The notes under the pieces are model-generated. The model was not told the DNA's origin, made no database searches, and saw only the letters and a list, made by a program, of their open reading frames with translations. 64,000 nt of DNA, from the NCBI GenBank assembly GCA_964484475.1, contig CAZAFU010000001.1, forward strand, positions 27,672-91,671. Direction: 5' to 3'. The translations under genes and the position numbers were made by a program. Below are positions 35,530 through 43,483 of the stretch, piece after piece (position 1 is the first letter of the stretch; each line of letters opens with the position of its first letter). This stretch comes from Parvularcula sp964484475. Lineage in GTDB: Bacteria > Pseudomonadota > Alphaproteobacteria > Caulobacterales > Parvularculaceae.

Positions 35530-36474
35530 TCAGGCTGCCTTGGCGTCTATGGACGCCATCAGGTCGTTGAGCTCGGTTATCACCTTCATGATCCGGTCGC
35601 GCCGGCGAATGCCTTCGCTACCGAGTTCCCTGAATGTCGTCAGCGGCGGGCGGACATCCCCGACAGGGTAGCCGACCTGCGCGGCGAGGGCTTTGGAATA
35701 GCACTGGTGACCATAGGTCGGGTGACCTTCCGCGATGATCGCGTCGAACTTGTGCACCAGCCGCTCAATCGCCTTGGCGTCCTCGAGGTGCCCCTCGGTC
35801 AGAAGGTCCCAGATCCTCGACGTCGCATAGGGAAGATAGTTTCCGTAAGGATTGACATAGCCAACGGCCCCGAGAAGGAAGCTTTCCACCACGCGTTCGC
35901 CGGCGAACACGTTCATCAGGCCGTCGGTCTGCTCGACGATGTCGTAGACACGCGCGACGTCGAGGCTCGCTTCCTTGATATAGCGGATGTTCGGCATGTC
36001 GCGGGTCATCTTCGCGACCAGCGAGGCGGGAATGTCGACATTTGTGGTGACGGGGTTGTTGTAGACCATGATCGGAAGATCGGTCGCGTCGCAGATCGTC
36101 GCGTAGTACTTGTAGATCTCGTCCTGCGTCGGCGTGTAGTAATACGGCGGACACACCATCAGCCCCTGCGCGCCGAGCTTCTCCGCCTCCCGGCTGTAGG
36201 CGACGGCCTTGCGGGTATCGGCGCTGCCCGAGCCCACGAGGACAGGGACCCGGCCATCGACGTGATCGACGATGGTTTCGATGATGGCGGTGCGCTCGTC
36301 GTCCGCAATGGTCAGGAATTCACCCGTTGTCCCGAGGATGATGAGCCCGGGCACGCCCGAATTCAGTTGCCAGTCGACGAAGTGCTTGAACGCTGGCAAA
36401 TCGACGCCCTCGCCACCCTCGAGGAACGGAGTCACCGTAACGGTGTAGCTTCCACGGAAACGATGATCAGTCAT
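35530..36474 (-). CDS. DapA/N-acetylneuraminate lyase-family enzyme
   Basis: The 314-residue class I aldolase-fold enzyme has the pyruvate-binding GTTGEFLTI motif (residues about 48-56), the YNNPVTTNVDIP strand with catalytic Tyr region, and the Schiff-base Lys in RYIKEAS (about 168). True DapA is biosynthetic; its place in a catabolic operon beside a DAO oxidase argues for a degradative member. One candidate is pyrroline-4-hydroxy-2-carboxylate deaminase of hydroxyproline catabolism (LhpC/HypD type), which belongs to this superfamily. It is first in the operon with OYE and BKACE. An IclR-type site lies 123 bases upstream, between it and the divergent FAD oxidase. Confidence 0.88.
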   Translation of the reverse strand: MTDHRFRGSYTVTVTPFLEGGEGVDLPAFKHFVDWQLNSGVPGLIILGTTGEFLTIADDERTAIIETIVDHVDGRVPVLVGSGSADTRKAVAYSREAEKLGAQGLMVCPPYYYTPTQDEIYKYYATICDATDLPIMVYNNPVTTNVDIPASLVAKMTRDMPNIRYIKEASLDVARVYDIVEQTDGLMNVFAGERVVESFLLGAVGYVNPYGNYLPYATSRIWDLLTEGHLEDAKAIERLVHKFDAIIAEGHPTYGHQCYSKALAAQVGYPVGDVRPPLTTFRELGSEGIRRRDRIMKVITELNDLMASIDAKAA

Positions 36475-36596
36475 CTGGGACCTTAGCTATTCTGTGGCCA
36501 CCGTTTCTTCGACCTGATGCCGGAGCCGGGACGGACCAAAAGTTTCGCCAGCGGAGCGTGGAAACAAGGTCCACTACATCCATTTTCGCGTACAGG

Positions 36597-36613
36597 TGTT
36601 ACCATGGCGAACA
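36597..36613. promoter_or_regulatory. Candidate IclR-type operator
   Basis: TGTTACCATGGCGAACA has a perfect right arm (GCGAACA) and a left arm matching TGTTCGC at five of seven positions. It lies between the divergent DapA-like operon and the DAO-type gene. Confidence 0.5.
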
Positions 36614-36651
36614 AAAGGATGTAAACCGATTTTGCAGACCGGGAGGGGACT

Positions 36652-37800
36652 ATCTACGACATTGCGATCGTCGGCGCAGGGCTGACCGGCTGCGCCGCTG
36701 CGTGGCGGCTCGCGAAAAACGGCGCCTCGGTGGTTGTACTCGACCAGGGAGAGGTCAACAGCGTAGCGTCCGGCGCGAACGCTGGAAGCCTCCACGTGCA
36801 GATCCCGCATGACCCCTTCGTCAACCTCGGTGATGCCTGGGCGGCCGGCTTCGCGCCGGTCATTCCCCTGCTCCTCGAATCGGTCGCGCTCTGGAACGGC
36901 ATCGAGGCGGAACTGGGTGTCGATCTCGAAGTCGAGATGAAGGGCGGGATCCTCGTTGCCGGCACGAACCGCGAAATGCGGGACATCGAACGCAAGGCCC
37001 GCCTCGAACGGAGCATGGGCGTCGAGGTCGAGATCCTGTCCGCGAGGGACCTGCAGGACCGCGCACCATATCTGTCGAAATCCCTCGTTGGCGGAGCGTA
37101 TTGTGCCACAGAAGGAAAGGCCAACCCTCTGGTTTGCGCACCAGCGTTCGCGGCCGCGAGCCGAGAACTGGGCGTCGAATTCAGGACCTGGACCCGCGTG
37201 GTCGACCTCGAAAAGGAACAGAGCGGCTATCGTATCACCACGGACAGGGGCGACTTCAGGGCGCGGCGGGTGATCAACGCGGCCGGTGCAAGCGCGGACC
37301 GGATCAGCGAGATGCTCGGCCTTGCAGTCGAGGTGCAGTCTTTCCCGATCCAGCTCTCGGTCACGGTCCCGACGGAGCCACTGGTGCACAACCTGGTCTA
37401 CGCGGCGGCCGAGAAACTGACACTGAAGCAGACGAGAAACGGCTCCATCATCATAGGCGGCGGCTGGCCTGCCTTCCTGGATGCTCAGGGCAGGCCCGTC
37501 TGCAACATCGACCACCTCGCCCGCAACATCGCCCTCGCCATCGACGTCGTGCCGGGACTGGCGGAGGTGGAACTGCTCCGGACCTGGGCGGCGTTCGTGA
37601 ACGGCAACGCAAGCTGGCGCCCGATCATCGGTGAGGCCGAAGGAAGGCCGGGCTTCTATCTCGCCTATGTTCCGTGGATCGGTTTCACCGCCAGCCTGGC
37701 GACTGCCTTCGCCGTGGCCGACATGGCGTTGGGCCGGAAGCCGGAAAGCAATGCCGACCTCGCCCAGTTCGCGCCGCGGGCCTCGAATGCGGCGACCTAA
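36652..37800 (+). CDS. DAO-family FAD amino-acid oxidase/dehydrogenase with non-canonical start
   Basis: This is a D-amino-acid-oxidase-fold flavoprotein of about 382 residues. The frame is open from just after a TAA at 36622 and begins (E)GT-IYDIAIVGAGLTGCAAAWRL, so the FAD-binding GxGxxG lies upstream of every ATG, GTG or TTG in frame; the first usual start, GTG at 36730, would delete it. The best-placed initiation codon is ATC at 36652, six bases after GGGAGG, where homologues would normally have ATG. The C-terminal part (GFYLAYVPWIGFTASLATAFAVADM) is intact. Candidate activities are D-hydroxyproline, D-proline or opine dehydrogenase beta subunit. Its stop overlaps that of the converging ABC ATPase. 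Confidence 0.8.
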   Translation: MYDIAIVGAGLTGCAAAWRLAKNGASVVVLDQGEVNSVASGANAGSLHVQIPHDPFVNLGDAWAAGFAPVIPLLLESVALWNGIEAELGVDLEVEMKGGILVAGTNREMRDIERKARLERSMGVEVEILSARDLQDRAPYLSKSLVGGAYCATEGKANPLVCAPAFAAASRELGVEFRTWTRVVDLEKEQSGYRITTDRGDFRARRVINAAGASADRISEMLGLAVEVQSFPIQLSVTVPTEPLVHNLVYAAAEKLTLKQTRNGSIIIGGGWPAFLDAQGRPVCNIDHLARNIALAIDVVPGLAEVELLRTWAAFVNGNASWRPIIGEAEGRPGFYLAYVPWIGFTASLATAFAVADMALGRKPESNADLAQFAPRASNAAT

Positions 37801-38534
37801 TGCCGCAGAATGGAGTTCACGAAGCTTTTCGTCCTGGTCTCGGCCGGACGGTCGAAGATCTGCTCGGGTGGCCCCTGTTCGATCACCCTGCCCTCGTCGA
37901 GCATCGCGACCTGTGTTGAAACTTCGCGCACGAACGACATCTCGTGGGAAACGATCAGCATGGCAATATCCTCGTCCGCCAGCCGCTTGATGACCTCGAG
38001 GACCTCGTGCACCCGTTCGGGATCGAGGGCCGAGGTCACTTCGTCCAGCAGGAGAATATCGGGCTTCAGGGCAAGCGCGCGGGCGATGGCAACCCGCTGC
38101 TGCTGCCCGCCGGAAAGCTCGTCCGGATAGGCGTCCTCCTTCTCACGCATCCCGACGAGATCGAGAAGGTCCCTTGCCTCCTGCTTCACCTCTTCAGGCG
38201 GGCGTTTCTGGATCCTGAGCGGTGCGATCGTGACATTGTCGAAGACCGTCATGTTCTGGAAGAGATTGTACTGCTGGAAGACGATAGCCATCCGAGCACG
38301 GAGATTCCTGACACTCTTCCTGTCGGTGTAATCGATGGCCTGCCCACCGATCTCGACGCTGCCCGCGCTCGGCGCGCTGAGACCGATCAGGGCACGCAGG
38401 AACGTGCTCTTGCCCGAACCGGAAGGTCCGATGAGGCTGAGAACCTCCCCCTTCCTGATGGACAGGCTCATCCCGTTGAGGACCTTGGTATCCCCGTAGG
38501 CACAGCAGAGGTCACGGACGACGAGATGAGCCAA
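37797..38534 (-). CDS. Polar amino-acid ABC transporter ATP-binding protein
   Basis: The 245-residue GlnQ/HisP-type ATPase has Walker A GPSGSGKST, the Q-loop FQQYNLFQ, signature LSGGQQQRVAIARAL, Walker B ILLLDEVTSALD and the H-loop SHEM. The TTG start at 38534 is preferred because GGAGAG lies six bases upstream and the protein begins at the usual position (HLVVRDLCCAYG). The longer frame runs into the permease gene. It overlaps the upstream permease gene by 23 bases and is the last gene of the operon binding protein - permease - permease - ATPase. It energises uptake of an amino acid or small analogue into the catabolic pathway. Confidence 0.92.
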   Translation of the reverse strand: MAHLVVRDLCCAYGDTKVLNGMSLSIRKGEVLSLIGPSGSGKSTFLRALIGLSAPSAGSVEIGGQAIDYTDRKSVRNLRARMAIVFQQYNLFQNMTVFDNVTIAPLRIQKRPPEEVKQEARDLLDLVGMREKEDAYPDELSGGQQQRVAIARALALKPDILLLDEVTSALDPERVHEVLEVIKRLADEDIAMLIVSHEMSFVREVSTQVAMLDEGRVIEQGPPEQIFDRPAETRTKSFVNSILRH

Positions 38535-39201
38535 GGCGTCTCTCCAGATAGGTTCCAAGCATACTGAGCGGGAACGAGAGGATGAAATAGGCAACGAGCA
38601 CGGCACCGAAGCCGAGGAAAGGCGAGAAGCCGCGGTTGACCAGCATCTTGCCAGCGAAGGTCAGCTCCACCACCCCGAGCTGGGATGCCAGCGAGGTGTC
38701 TTTCACGAACATCACGGCGAACGCGATAGCGGGCGGGATGATGACCTTCCAGGCTTGGGGCAGGACCACCCAGAGGAGCACCTGGACCGGACTGAAATTC
38801 AGTACGCGAGCGCTCTCGATCTGGGCTGGCGGCACCGATTCGAGCCCAGCCCGGATGATCTCGGCCATGAAAGCGGTGGAGAGGACACACACCGCCACGA
38901 TCGCCACCCCGAGCAGCGAAATCGACGGCCAGATCGGCTGGATGGCGTAGAGGACGATGAACAGGATGACGAGGAACGGGATGCGCCGGAACGTCTCCAC
39001 GTAGAAACTCGCGAGCAGGCGCAGCGGCAGCATCGCCCTGCCCTGCGCCCGGCGCGCAACGGCAAGCAGCAAGCCGAGACCGAAGCCGACGGCACAACCG
39101 AAGACGGTCATCGCCAGCGTCCTTCCCATCGCCTCCAGAAGGAAGATGATGTTGAACGTATTGAAGAAATCGGGCGCTTCGGTGACGATCCTCTCGAACA
39201 T
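38512..39201 (-). CDS. Polar amino-acid ABC transporter permease 2
   Basis: The 229-residue inner-membrane protein has five to six hydrophobic helices and the HisM/GlnP-type EAA loop (IESARVLNFSPVQVLLWVVLPQAWKVIIPP) that docks on the ATPase, plus FRRIPFLVILF near residue 75. It starts within the stop codon of the other permease (TGATG overlap), showing translational coupling, and overlaps the ATPase start. Confidence 0.92.
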   Translation of the reverse strand: MFERIVTEAPDFFNTFNIIFLLEAMGRTLAMTVFGCAVGFGLGLLLAVARRAQGRAMLPLRLLASFYVETFRRIPFLVILFIVLYAIQPIWPSISLLGVAIVAVCVLSTAFMAEIIRAGLESVPPAQIESARVLNFSPVQVLLWVVLPQAWKVIIPPAIAFAVMFVKDTSLASQLGVVELTFAGKMLVNRGFSPFLGFGAVLVAYFILSFPLSMLGTYLERRLGSSRRP

Positions 39202-39875
39202 CAGAACACCTTCACCTTCACCCGGAACAGGTAGCGGCCGAGCAGCGCCAGACCCATGCTGGCGGCGAAGGTCAGGAGCACGTAGATGACCGCCACCACC
39301 GAGAACGTCTCGATGGTCCGTAGGCTGGCGGTACTGATGTTGATCGCCCTACCCGTCAGCTCCTCGACCGCGAAGAGCGCAGCGAGGGAACTGCCGAGCA
39401 CCAGCCAGATGAAGAAGTTCGACAGCGGCCCGTAGATGGTCGTGGCGATATGCGGCAGCATCACGTGCCGCAGGAGCTGGAGGTTCGACATGCCCAGTGT
39501 CTGCCCAGCCTCGATCTCGGCCTTCCGCACCGAGACGACACCGGCGCGCAGGATATCGGTGAGGTAGGCACCGGCATTCAGGACGAGACCGATCAGGACC
39601 GCCACCAGCGGCGGCAGCAGGATTCCCGCTTCCGGCAGCGCGTAGAAGAGAAAGAAGATCTGCACCAAAGCAGGCGTGTTGGTGAAGAACAACACATAAC
39701 TGTTGATGAGGAGGCGCACGGGCCTCCTGCCATAGACTTTCCCAAGCGCGCCAAGGAGGCCGATAAAACCTCCGCCCGCGAAGGATGCCACGGCAATCTG
39801 AAGCGTCAGGACCGCACCGCCCAGCAGGTAGGGAAGCCGTTCCAGGACCGCCTGATACTCGAGCTCATACCCCAT
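39201..39875 (-). CDS. Polar amino-acid ABC transporter permease 1
   Basis: The 224-residue inner-membrane protein of the HisQ/GlnP family has FFTNTPALVQIFFLFYALPEAG (residues about 63-84) and the EAA loop IEAGQTLGMSNLQLLRHVMLPHIATTI. It pairs with the second permease encoded directly downstream. The binding-protein gene ends about 60 bases upstream. Confidence 0.92.
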   Translation of the reverse strand: MGYELEYQAVLERLPYLLGGAVLTLQIAVASFAGGGFIGLLGALGKVYGRRPVRLLINSYVLFFTNTPALVQIFFLFYALPEAGILLPPLVAVLIGLVLNAGAYLTDILRAGVVSVRKAEIEAGQTLGMSNLQLLRHVMLPHIATTIYGPLSNFFIWLVLGSSLAALFAVEELTGRAINISTASLRTIETFSVVAVIYVLLTFAASMGLALLGRYLFRVKVKVF

Positions 39876-39937
39876 GGAGGTTCGTGCACTGCTCCCTTGC
39901 GGTGTCCGTTCGGCCTGTCCGGCTCACCCTCGGATCG

Positions 39938-40780
39938 TCAGATGGAATAGTCGAGATCGACCGGAGCCGACATCGGTGCACCATACCAGTGTTGCCACCG
40001 CTCCTCGATGAACCCGGAAGCATGCAGCTCCGCGACGATATTGTTCAACTCCGTCCGTAGACTGTCATTGCCCTTGGCGACACCGATCCCGGCCTGTGCA
40101 ACGAAGAGGCGGTCGTCGATGATGCGCCAGTTCACGTTCGGATAGTTCTTCGTGAAACCCATGAAGAAATCGACGTTTTCGATCATGGCATCCGCGCGCC
40201 CCTGCGCGATGGCGCGAACCGTGTCGGCATTGGCATCGACCAGGAGCTTCCTCGCGTTGGGCAGTTCCTCGTCCAGAATGGAAACCGACCGGTTCCCCCG
40301 CATGTTGACGAGAGTGACGTCCGGATCGTCGAGCGCCCGCCACGTGTCCGCGTCGATCTTGTCGGTCGTCAGGACAGACATGGCCTCGGTGTGGATCGGG
40401 ATCGTGAAGTCGACGACTTCCGCCCTCTCCGGCGTCATGGTCAGCGCGCCGAGAGTCATGTCGATCCGGTTCGATGTCAGGAACGGGACGCGCTGCGCCG
40501 CTTCGGTCGGAACGAGCTGGAGTTCGACCCCCAGCTCTTTCGCTACCTGCGTGGCGATGTCGACGTCGAAACCTTCAAGCTGATTCGTGCGGCCGTAGAC
40601 ACTCATCGGCGGGAAGTTCGGGTTCACACCCGCCCGGAGCACACCCGCTTCACGGATGTCTTCGAGGGACCGCGGACCGGAGCGGTTATCACTGCCCCCA
40701 CATGAGGCAAGGACAAGACAGAGCGCAACGAGGCAGATCGAGAAGAGAACGCGGTCAAAGGTCTGTATACGAGCCAACAT
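39938..40780 (-). CDS. Periplasmic amino-acid-binding lipoprotein (SBP family 3)
   Basis: The 280-residue solute-binding protein has a lipoprotein signal with LASC followed by GGS, then the family-3 fold: GVLRAGVNPNFPPMSV, LEGFDVDIATQVAKELGVELQLVPTEAAQRVPFLTSNRIDMTLGALTMTPERAEVVDFT. Arg in TPERA is the usual ligand alpha-carboxylate contact. The start at 40780 has GGAGG at good spacing; the longer frame lacks one. It is the first gene of the ABC operon, with an IclR-type site 86 bases upstream. The ligand is an amino acid or close analogue. Confidence 0.92.
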   Translation of the reverse strand: MLARIQTFDRVLFSICLVALCLVLASCGGSDNRSGPRSLEDIREAGVLRAGVNPNFPPMSVYGRTNQLEGFDVDIATQVAKELGVELQLVPTEAAQRVPFLTSNRIDMTLGALTMTPERAEVVDFTIPIHTEAMSVLTTDKIDADTWRALDDPDVTLVNMRGNRSVSILDEELPNARKLLVDANADTVRAIAQGRADAMIENVDFFMGFTKNYPNVNWRIIDDRLFVAQAGIGVAKGNDSLRTELNNIVAELHASGFIEERWQHWYGAPMSAPVDLDYSI

Positions 40781-40865
40781 GAGCCGATCCTCCTGCCTCC
40801 GCCGCTTCTTACGGACTGGAACCCGCCCGAAGGTGCGACAGCCCGTCCCTCCAGTCAACGGTAAA

Positions 40866-40882
40866 TGTTCTCTGTCCGAACA
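40866..40882. promoter_or_regulatory. Candidate IclR-type operator
   Basis: TGTTCTCTGTCCGAACA has outer arms TGTTC and GAACA in perfect symmetry and the same 17-bp length as the site at 31632. It lies upstream of the ABC transporter operon, immediately after the stop of no other promoter-bearing gene. Confidence 0.55.
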
Positions 40883-40891
40883 TGCGTTCGC

Positions 40892-42664
40892 CTACGAGAA
40901 ATCGGTCTGCTCGGCAAATGCCGCCACGTCCTTGAGGGGTATGGGCTTGGCCGGGCTGCGGGGGGCGAAGTGCGCTTCGGAACCCGGCTGCCCGCCGCCC
41001 GCGATCAGGGAAACCTTACGCCCGCAATAGCGTCCCTGGCAACGCCCCATGCCCGTTCGCGTCGCTCGCTTCAGGCTGCCGATACCGGTGAAGCCGGCCG
41101 AAAAGGCTTTCTCTACGGTATCCCGGGTCACGGCTTCGCACCGGCAGATCAGGGTATCGGGTGTCGAGCCCTGAACCGAATAGAGGGGCGCCTCGTAGAG
41201 AGACCAGAGGGAAGACTGGAAAGCCCGGGCGGAGAGCAGTTTACGCCGAGCCGCCTGCTCCGCAGCGGTATCGACGTCTTTGCCGAGGCGCCGCCTTGCG
41301 GCCCATCCGGCGAGCCGCCCCTGCGCGCAGGCGGCCGGCGCTCCGTTCAGGCCGCCGCCGTCGCCTATGACATGGACCCGTTCGACCGAGGTCTCGCCGT
41401 CGTCCGCCCGCACGGCGCGCGGCGCGCCGGTCCGTGGATCAGCTTCGAAGACGCAGCCGAAGGCCCTTGCCAGCTCGCTTTGCGGCGCGAAGCCGTAGCC
41501 GCTGCAAACGGTATCGACCTCGTAGCGCCGCTCGGTCCCCTTGATCGGCTGTCCGGCCGCATCGATCCTTGCGACGACTGCCGCTTCGACCCGCCGGTCG
41601 CCCTCCACCCCGGTAAGCGCGGTACGGTAGAGGAGCGGAACGCCCTTGAACCGGAGCGCGGACATCTGCCGGACGCCATCGGCAACCAGGGCCGGTGCCC
41701 GCCGCAGCATTTGAAAGGCGCTCGACATCTTGCCCGGGCCCGGCATCCGAGCCGTATCGGCCACCGCCACGACGCTTGCGCCTGCCGCGGTCAGTTCGCT
41801 GGCAAGTTGGAGGTTGAGCGGACCGTTACCGGCGATGAGCACTCTTTGCCCCGGCGTTGTCATGTAGGCACGCAGGAAAGTTTGCGCGGCACCCGTGGTC
41901 ATGACCCCCGGGAGTGTCCAACCCGGCACGGCGACGCTGAGTTCGTAGGCGCCCTGCGCAAGGAACAGCAGGCGCGGCCTCATGCGGAGCGGGCCTCGGG
42001 GCGACGACGCGAAGACTTCGAGGGGCTCTGACCTCCCGGCCCAGACGGTCGTTCCGAAGATGAAAGACGCACCGGCCTCCTTTGCCTCGGCGATCAGGGA
42101 TGCGCCGGCGCGGAACTGCTGGTCGAGGCGGGGGCGGTCGATCGTGAAACCTTGCGCCGGTTGCTTGAAGTACTGCCCGCCCGCCTGGCTGCGTTCGTCG
42201 ACGACGACAACGTCCAGCCCTCCGCCCGCAGCGACGGCGGCGGCCGAAAGACCCGCGGGGCCGGCACCGACGATGAGAAGATCGGGTTCGAGAAGCTGCG
42301 CCGCCGGCCTGTCCGATGGCTGATCTTCCGGCCCTCGTGCCGGAGACAGCGGATGCGCCGTCCTGACATCCTGGCCCGGCGTGGCCTTCTGAAGGCAAGC
42401 ACGCACGTGCCTGCCCCCCACATCGACCAGGCATTCCCCGCAGACCCCCATGCCGCAATAGGGCCCGCGCCCCTCGCCCTGTCGGGTTCTGCGCATGGCC
42501 CGAATGCCCGATGCCAGGAGGGCTGCGGCAATGGTCTCCCCTTCGAAGAACGGAACCGGCCTGCCGTCGAACCGGAAACTGGCCTCGGGGCCCTGACGGG
42601 AAGCCCCGGGAAGTTGAATACGGCGGCCGGCATGTCCGTCGCTCTCACCGGACATAGCTTGCAC
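40892..42664 (-). CDS. Fused [2Fe-2S]/FAD-dependent oxidoreductase, opine/D-hydroxyproline dehydrogenase alpha type
   Basis: The 590-residue protein is a three-part fusion. At the N-terminus is a ferredoxin-like [2Fe-2S] domain (RTRQGEGRGPYCGMGVCGECLVDVGG, then RACLQKA; Cys ligands C-x4-C-x2-C...C). The central FAD/NAD Rossmann pair begins DLLIVGAGPAGLSAAAVAAGGG. At the C-terminus is a BFD-like iron-sulfur domain (ICRCEAVTRDTV and GMGRCQGRYCGRK). In known systems (opine oxidase, hydrogen cyanide synthase, D-hydroxyproline dehydrogenase) the small [2Fe-2S] subunit is separate, and this subunit pairs with a DAO-type beta subunit; the gene at 36652 is the likely partner. The GTG at 42664 or ATG at 42655 could start it, both overlapping the upstream SDR gene. 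Confidence 0.88.
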   Translation of the reverse strand: MQAMSGESDGHAGRRIQLPGASRQGPEASFRFDGRPVPFFEGETIAAALLASGIRAMRRTRQGEGRGPYCGMGVCGECLVDVGGRHVRACLQKATPGQDVRTAHPLSPARGPEDQPSDRPAAQLLEPDLLIVGAGPAGLSAAAVAAGGGLDVVVVDERSQAGGQYFKQPAQGFTIDRPRLDQQFRAGASLIAEAKEAGASFIFGTTVWAGRSEPLEVFASSPRGPLRMRPRLLFLAQGAYELSVAVPGWTLPGVMTTGAAQTFLRAYMTTPGQRVLIAGNGPLNLQLASELTAAGASVVAVADTARMPGPGKMSSAFQMLRRAPALVADGVRQMSALRFKGVPLLYRTALTGVEGDRRVEAAVVARIDAAGQPIKGTERRYEVDTVCSGYGFAPQSELARAFGCVFEADPRTGAPRAVRADDGETSVERVHVIGDGGGLNGAPAACAQGRLAGWAARRRLGKDVDTAAEQAARRKLLSARAFQSSLWSLYEAPLYSVQGSTPDTLICRCEAVTRDTVEKAFSAGFTGIGSLKRATRTGMGRCQGRYCGRKVSLIAGGGQPGSEAHFAPRSPAKPIPLKDVAAFAEQTDFS

Positions 42665-43412
42665 CGTTGATGTCGAGCGTCGCGCCCGTGAGCTGCCGGG
42701 CCTTGCCGGTACTCAGGAAAGCGACGGTCTGCGCCACGTCGTCAGGCTCCACCCATTCCTTCATCGCGAGCCCCTCGGTGACCGCATCCTCCCCGCCCTG
42801 CGTCTCGGCGAAGTCGACTGACAGGCGGGTCCGCACGACACCCGGTGCGATGACATAGGCGAGGATGCCCTTTGATGCGTAGGCCCGCGCGATGGTCTGG
42901 GTCATGTTCCGCACAGCCGCCTTGGACGCGCCGTAGGCTATGTTCCCGGGGTTGGTCACGCCCCGCTGTGCTGCCCAGCTCGAGATGGTGATGATTGCGC
43001 CGCCGCCCGCCTCGAGGAACGAATTCGTAGCTGCCCTGATCAGCCGCGCAGGAGCGAGGACGTTGACCTGAAGCGTCCTGTCCCAGATCTCGTCCCACTC
43101 CGACAGCGAACCGCCGACGCCCTCGCCGAACAGCATCACGGCGGCGTTGTTGACGAAGACGTCGATACGGCCCTGCCAGGCCATCGCGTCCCGCCAGAGC
43201 GACTCCGCGGCATCGAGCTTTGACAGATCGGCCTGCAGGATGAGACGTCGGTCTTCGGGGATACCGGACACCGCTTTTCTCGCGCCTTCCTCGTCCCCTC
43301 CGTAGTGGGCGATCACATGGGCGCCGCGTTCACCGAGCACGGCGGCGATCGCTGCGCCTATGCCCTTCGAGGCGCCGGTCACGAGGATCACCTTGCCTTT
43401 GAGATCGTCCAT
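42645..43412 (-). CDS. Short-chain dehydrogenase/reductase
   Basis: The 255-residue classical SDR has the cofactor motif VTGASKGIG (residues about 10-18), NNAA, active-site Ser in TISSW and the YGASK catalytic Tyr/Lys pair; the C-terminus has LTGATLDINGA. It would oxidise or reduce a hydroxyl/carbonyl with NAD(P). AAGGGA precedes the ATG at 43412. The downstream iron-sulfur flavoprotein gene overlaps its last codons, so the two are translated together. It diverges from the hydroxyacid dehydrogenase at 43484. The substrate is unknown. Confidence 0.9.
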   Translation of the reverse strand: MDDLKGKVILVTGASKGIGAAIAAVLGERGAHVIAHYGGDEEGARKAVSGIPEDRRLILQADLSKLDAAESLWRDAMAWQGRIDVFVNNAAVMLFGEGVGGSLSEWDEIWDRTLQVNVLAPARLIRAATNSFLEAGGGAIITISSWAAQRGVTNPGNIAYGASKAAVRNMTQTIARAYASKGILAYVIAPGVVRTRLSVDFAETQGGEDAVTEGLAMKEWVEPDDVAQTVAFLSTGKARQLTGATLDINGASYVR

Positions 43413-43466
43413 GGGGTTCCCTTCGCAGTTGTCTGGTTCTGTAGCAGCTTGGCATGGGGTACCGAA

Positions 43467-43476
43467 TGTGTACACA
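43467..43476. promoter_or_regulatory. Palindrome TGTGTACACA in divergent promoter
   Basis: This perfect 10-bp palindrome lies in the short gap between the SDR and hydroxyacid-dehydrogenase genes, eight bases before the latter's ATG. It does not fit the 7-3-7 operator but resembles TTGTGCGCACAA at 46901, so a second regulator or a variant site is possible. Confidence 0.4.
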
Positions 43477-43483
43477 AATTCGC

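Noticed and set aside
36541..36560. TTTCGCCAGCGGA-like sequence as an additional IclR-type site
   Set aside because: Arm spacing and outer bases do not fit the 7-3-7 pattern; the site at 36597 in the same gap fits better.
36558..36812. Small ORF of 84 codons overlapping the start of the DAO-type gene
   Set aside because: It is out of frame with the FAD-binding motif and its product is Arg-rich without family features; it is a shadow of the oxidase gene.
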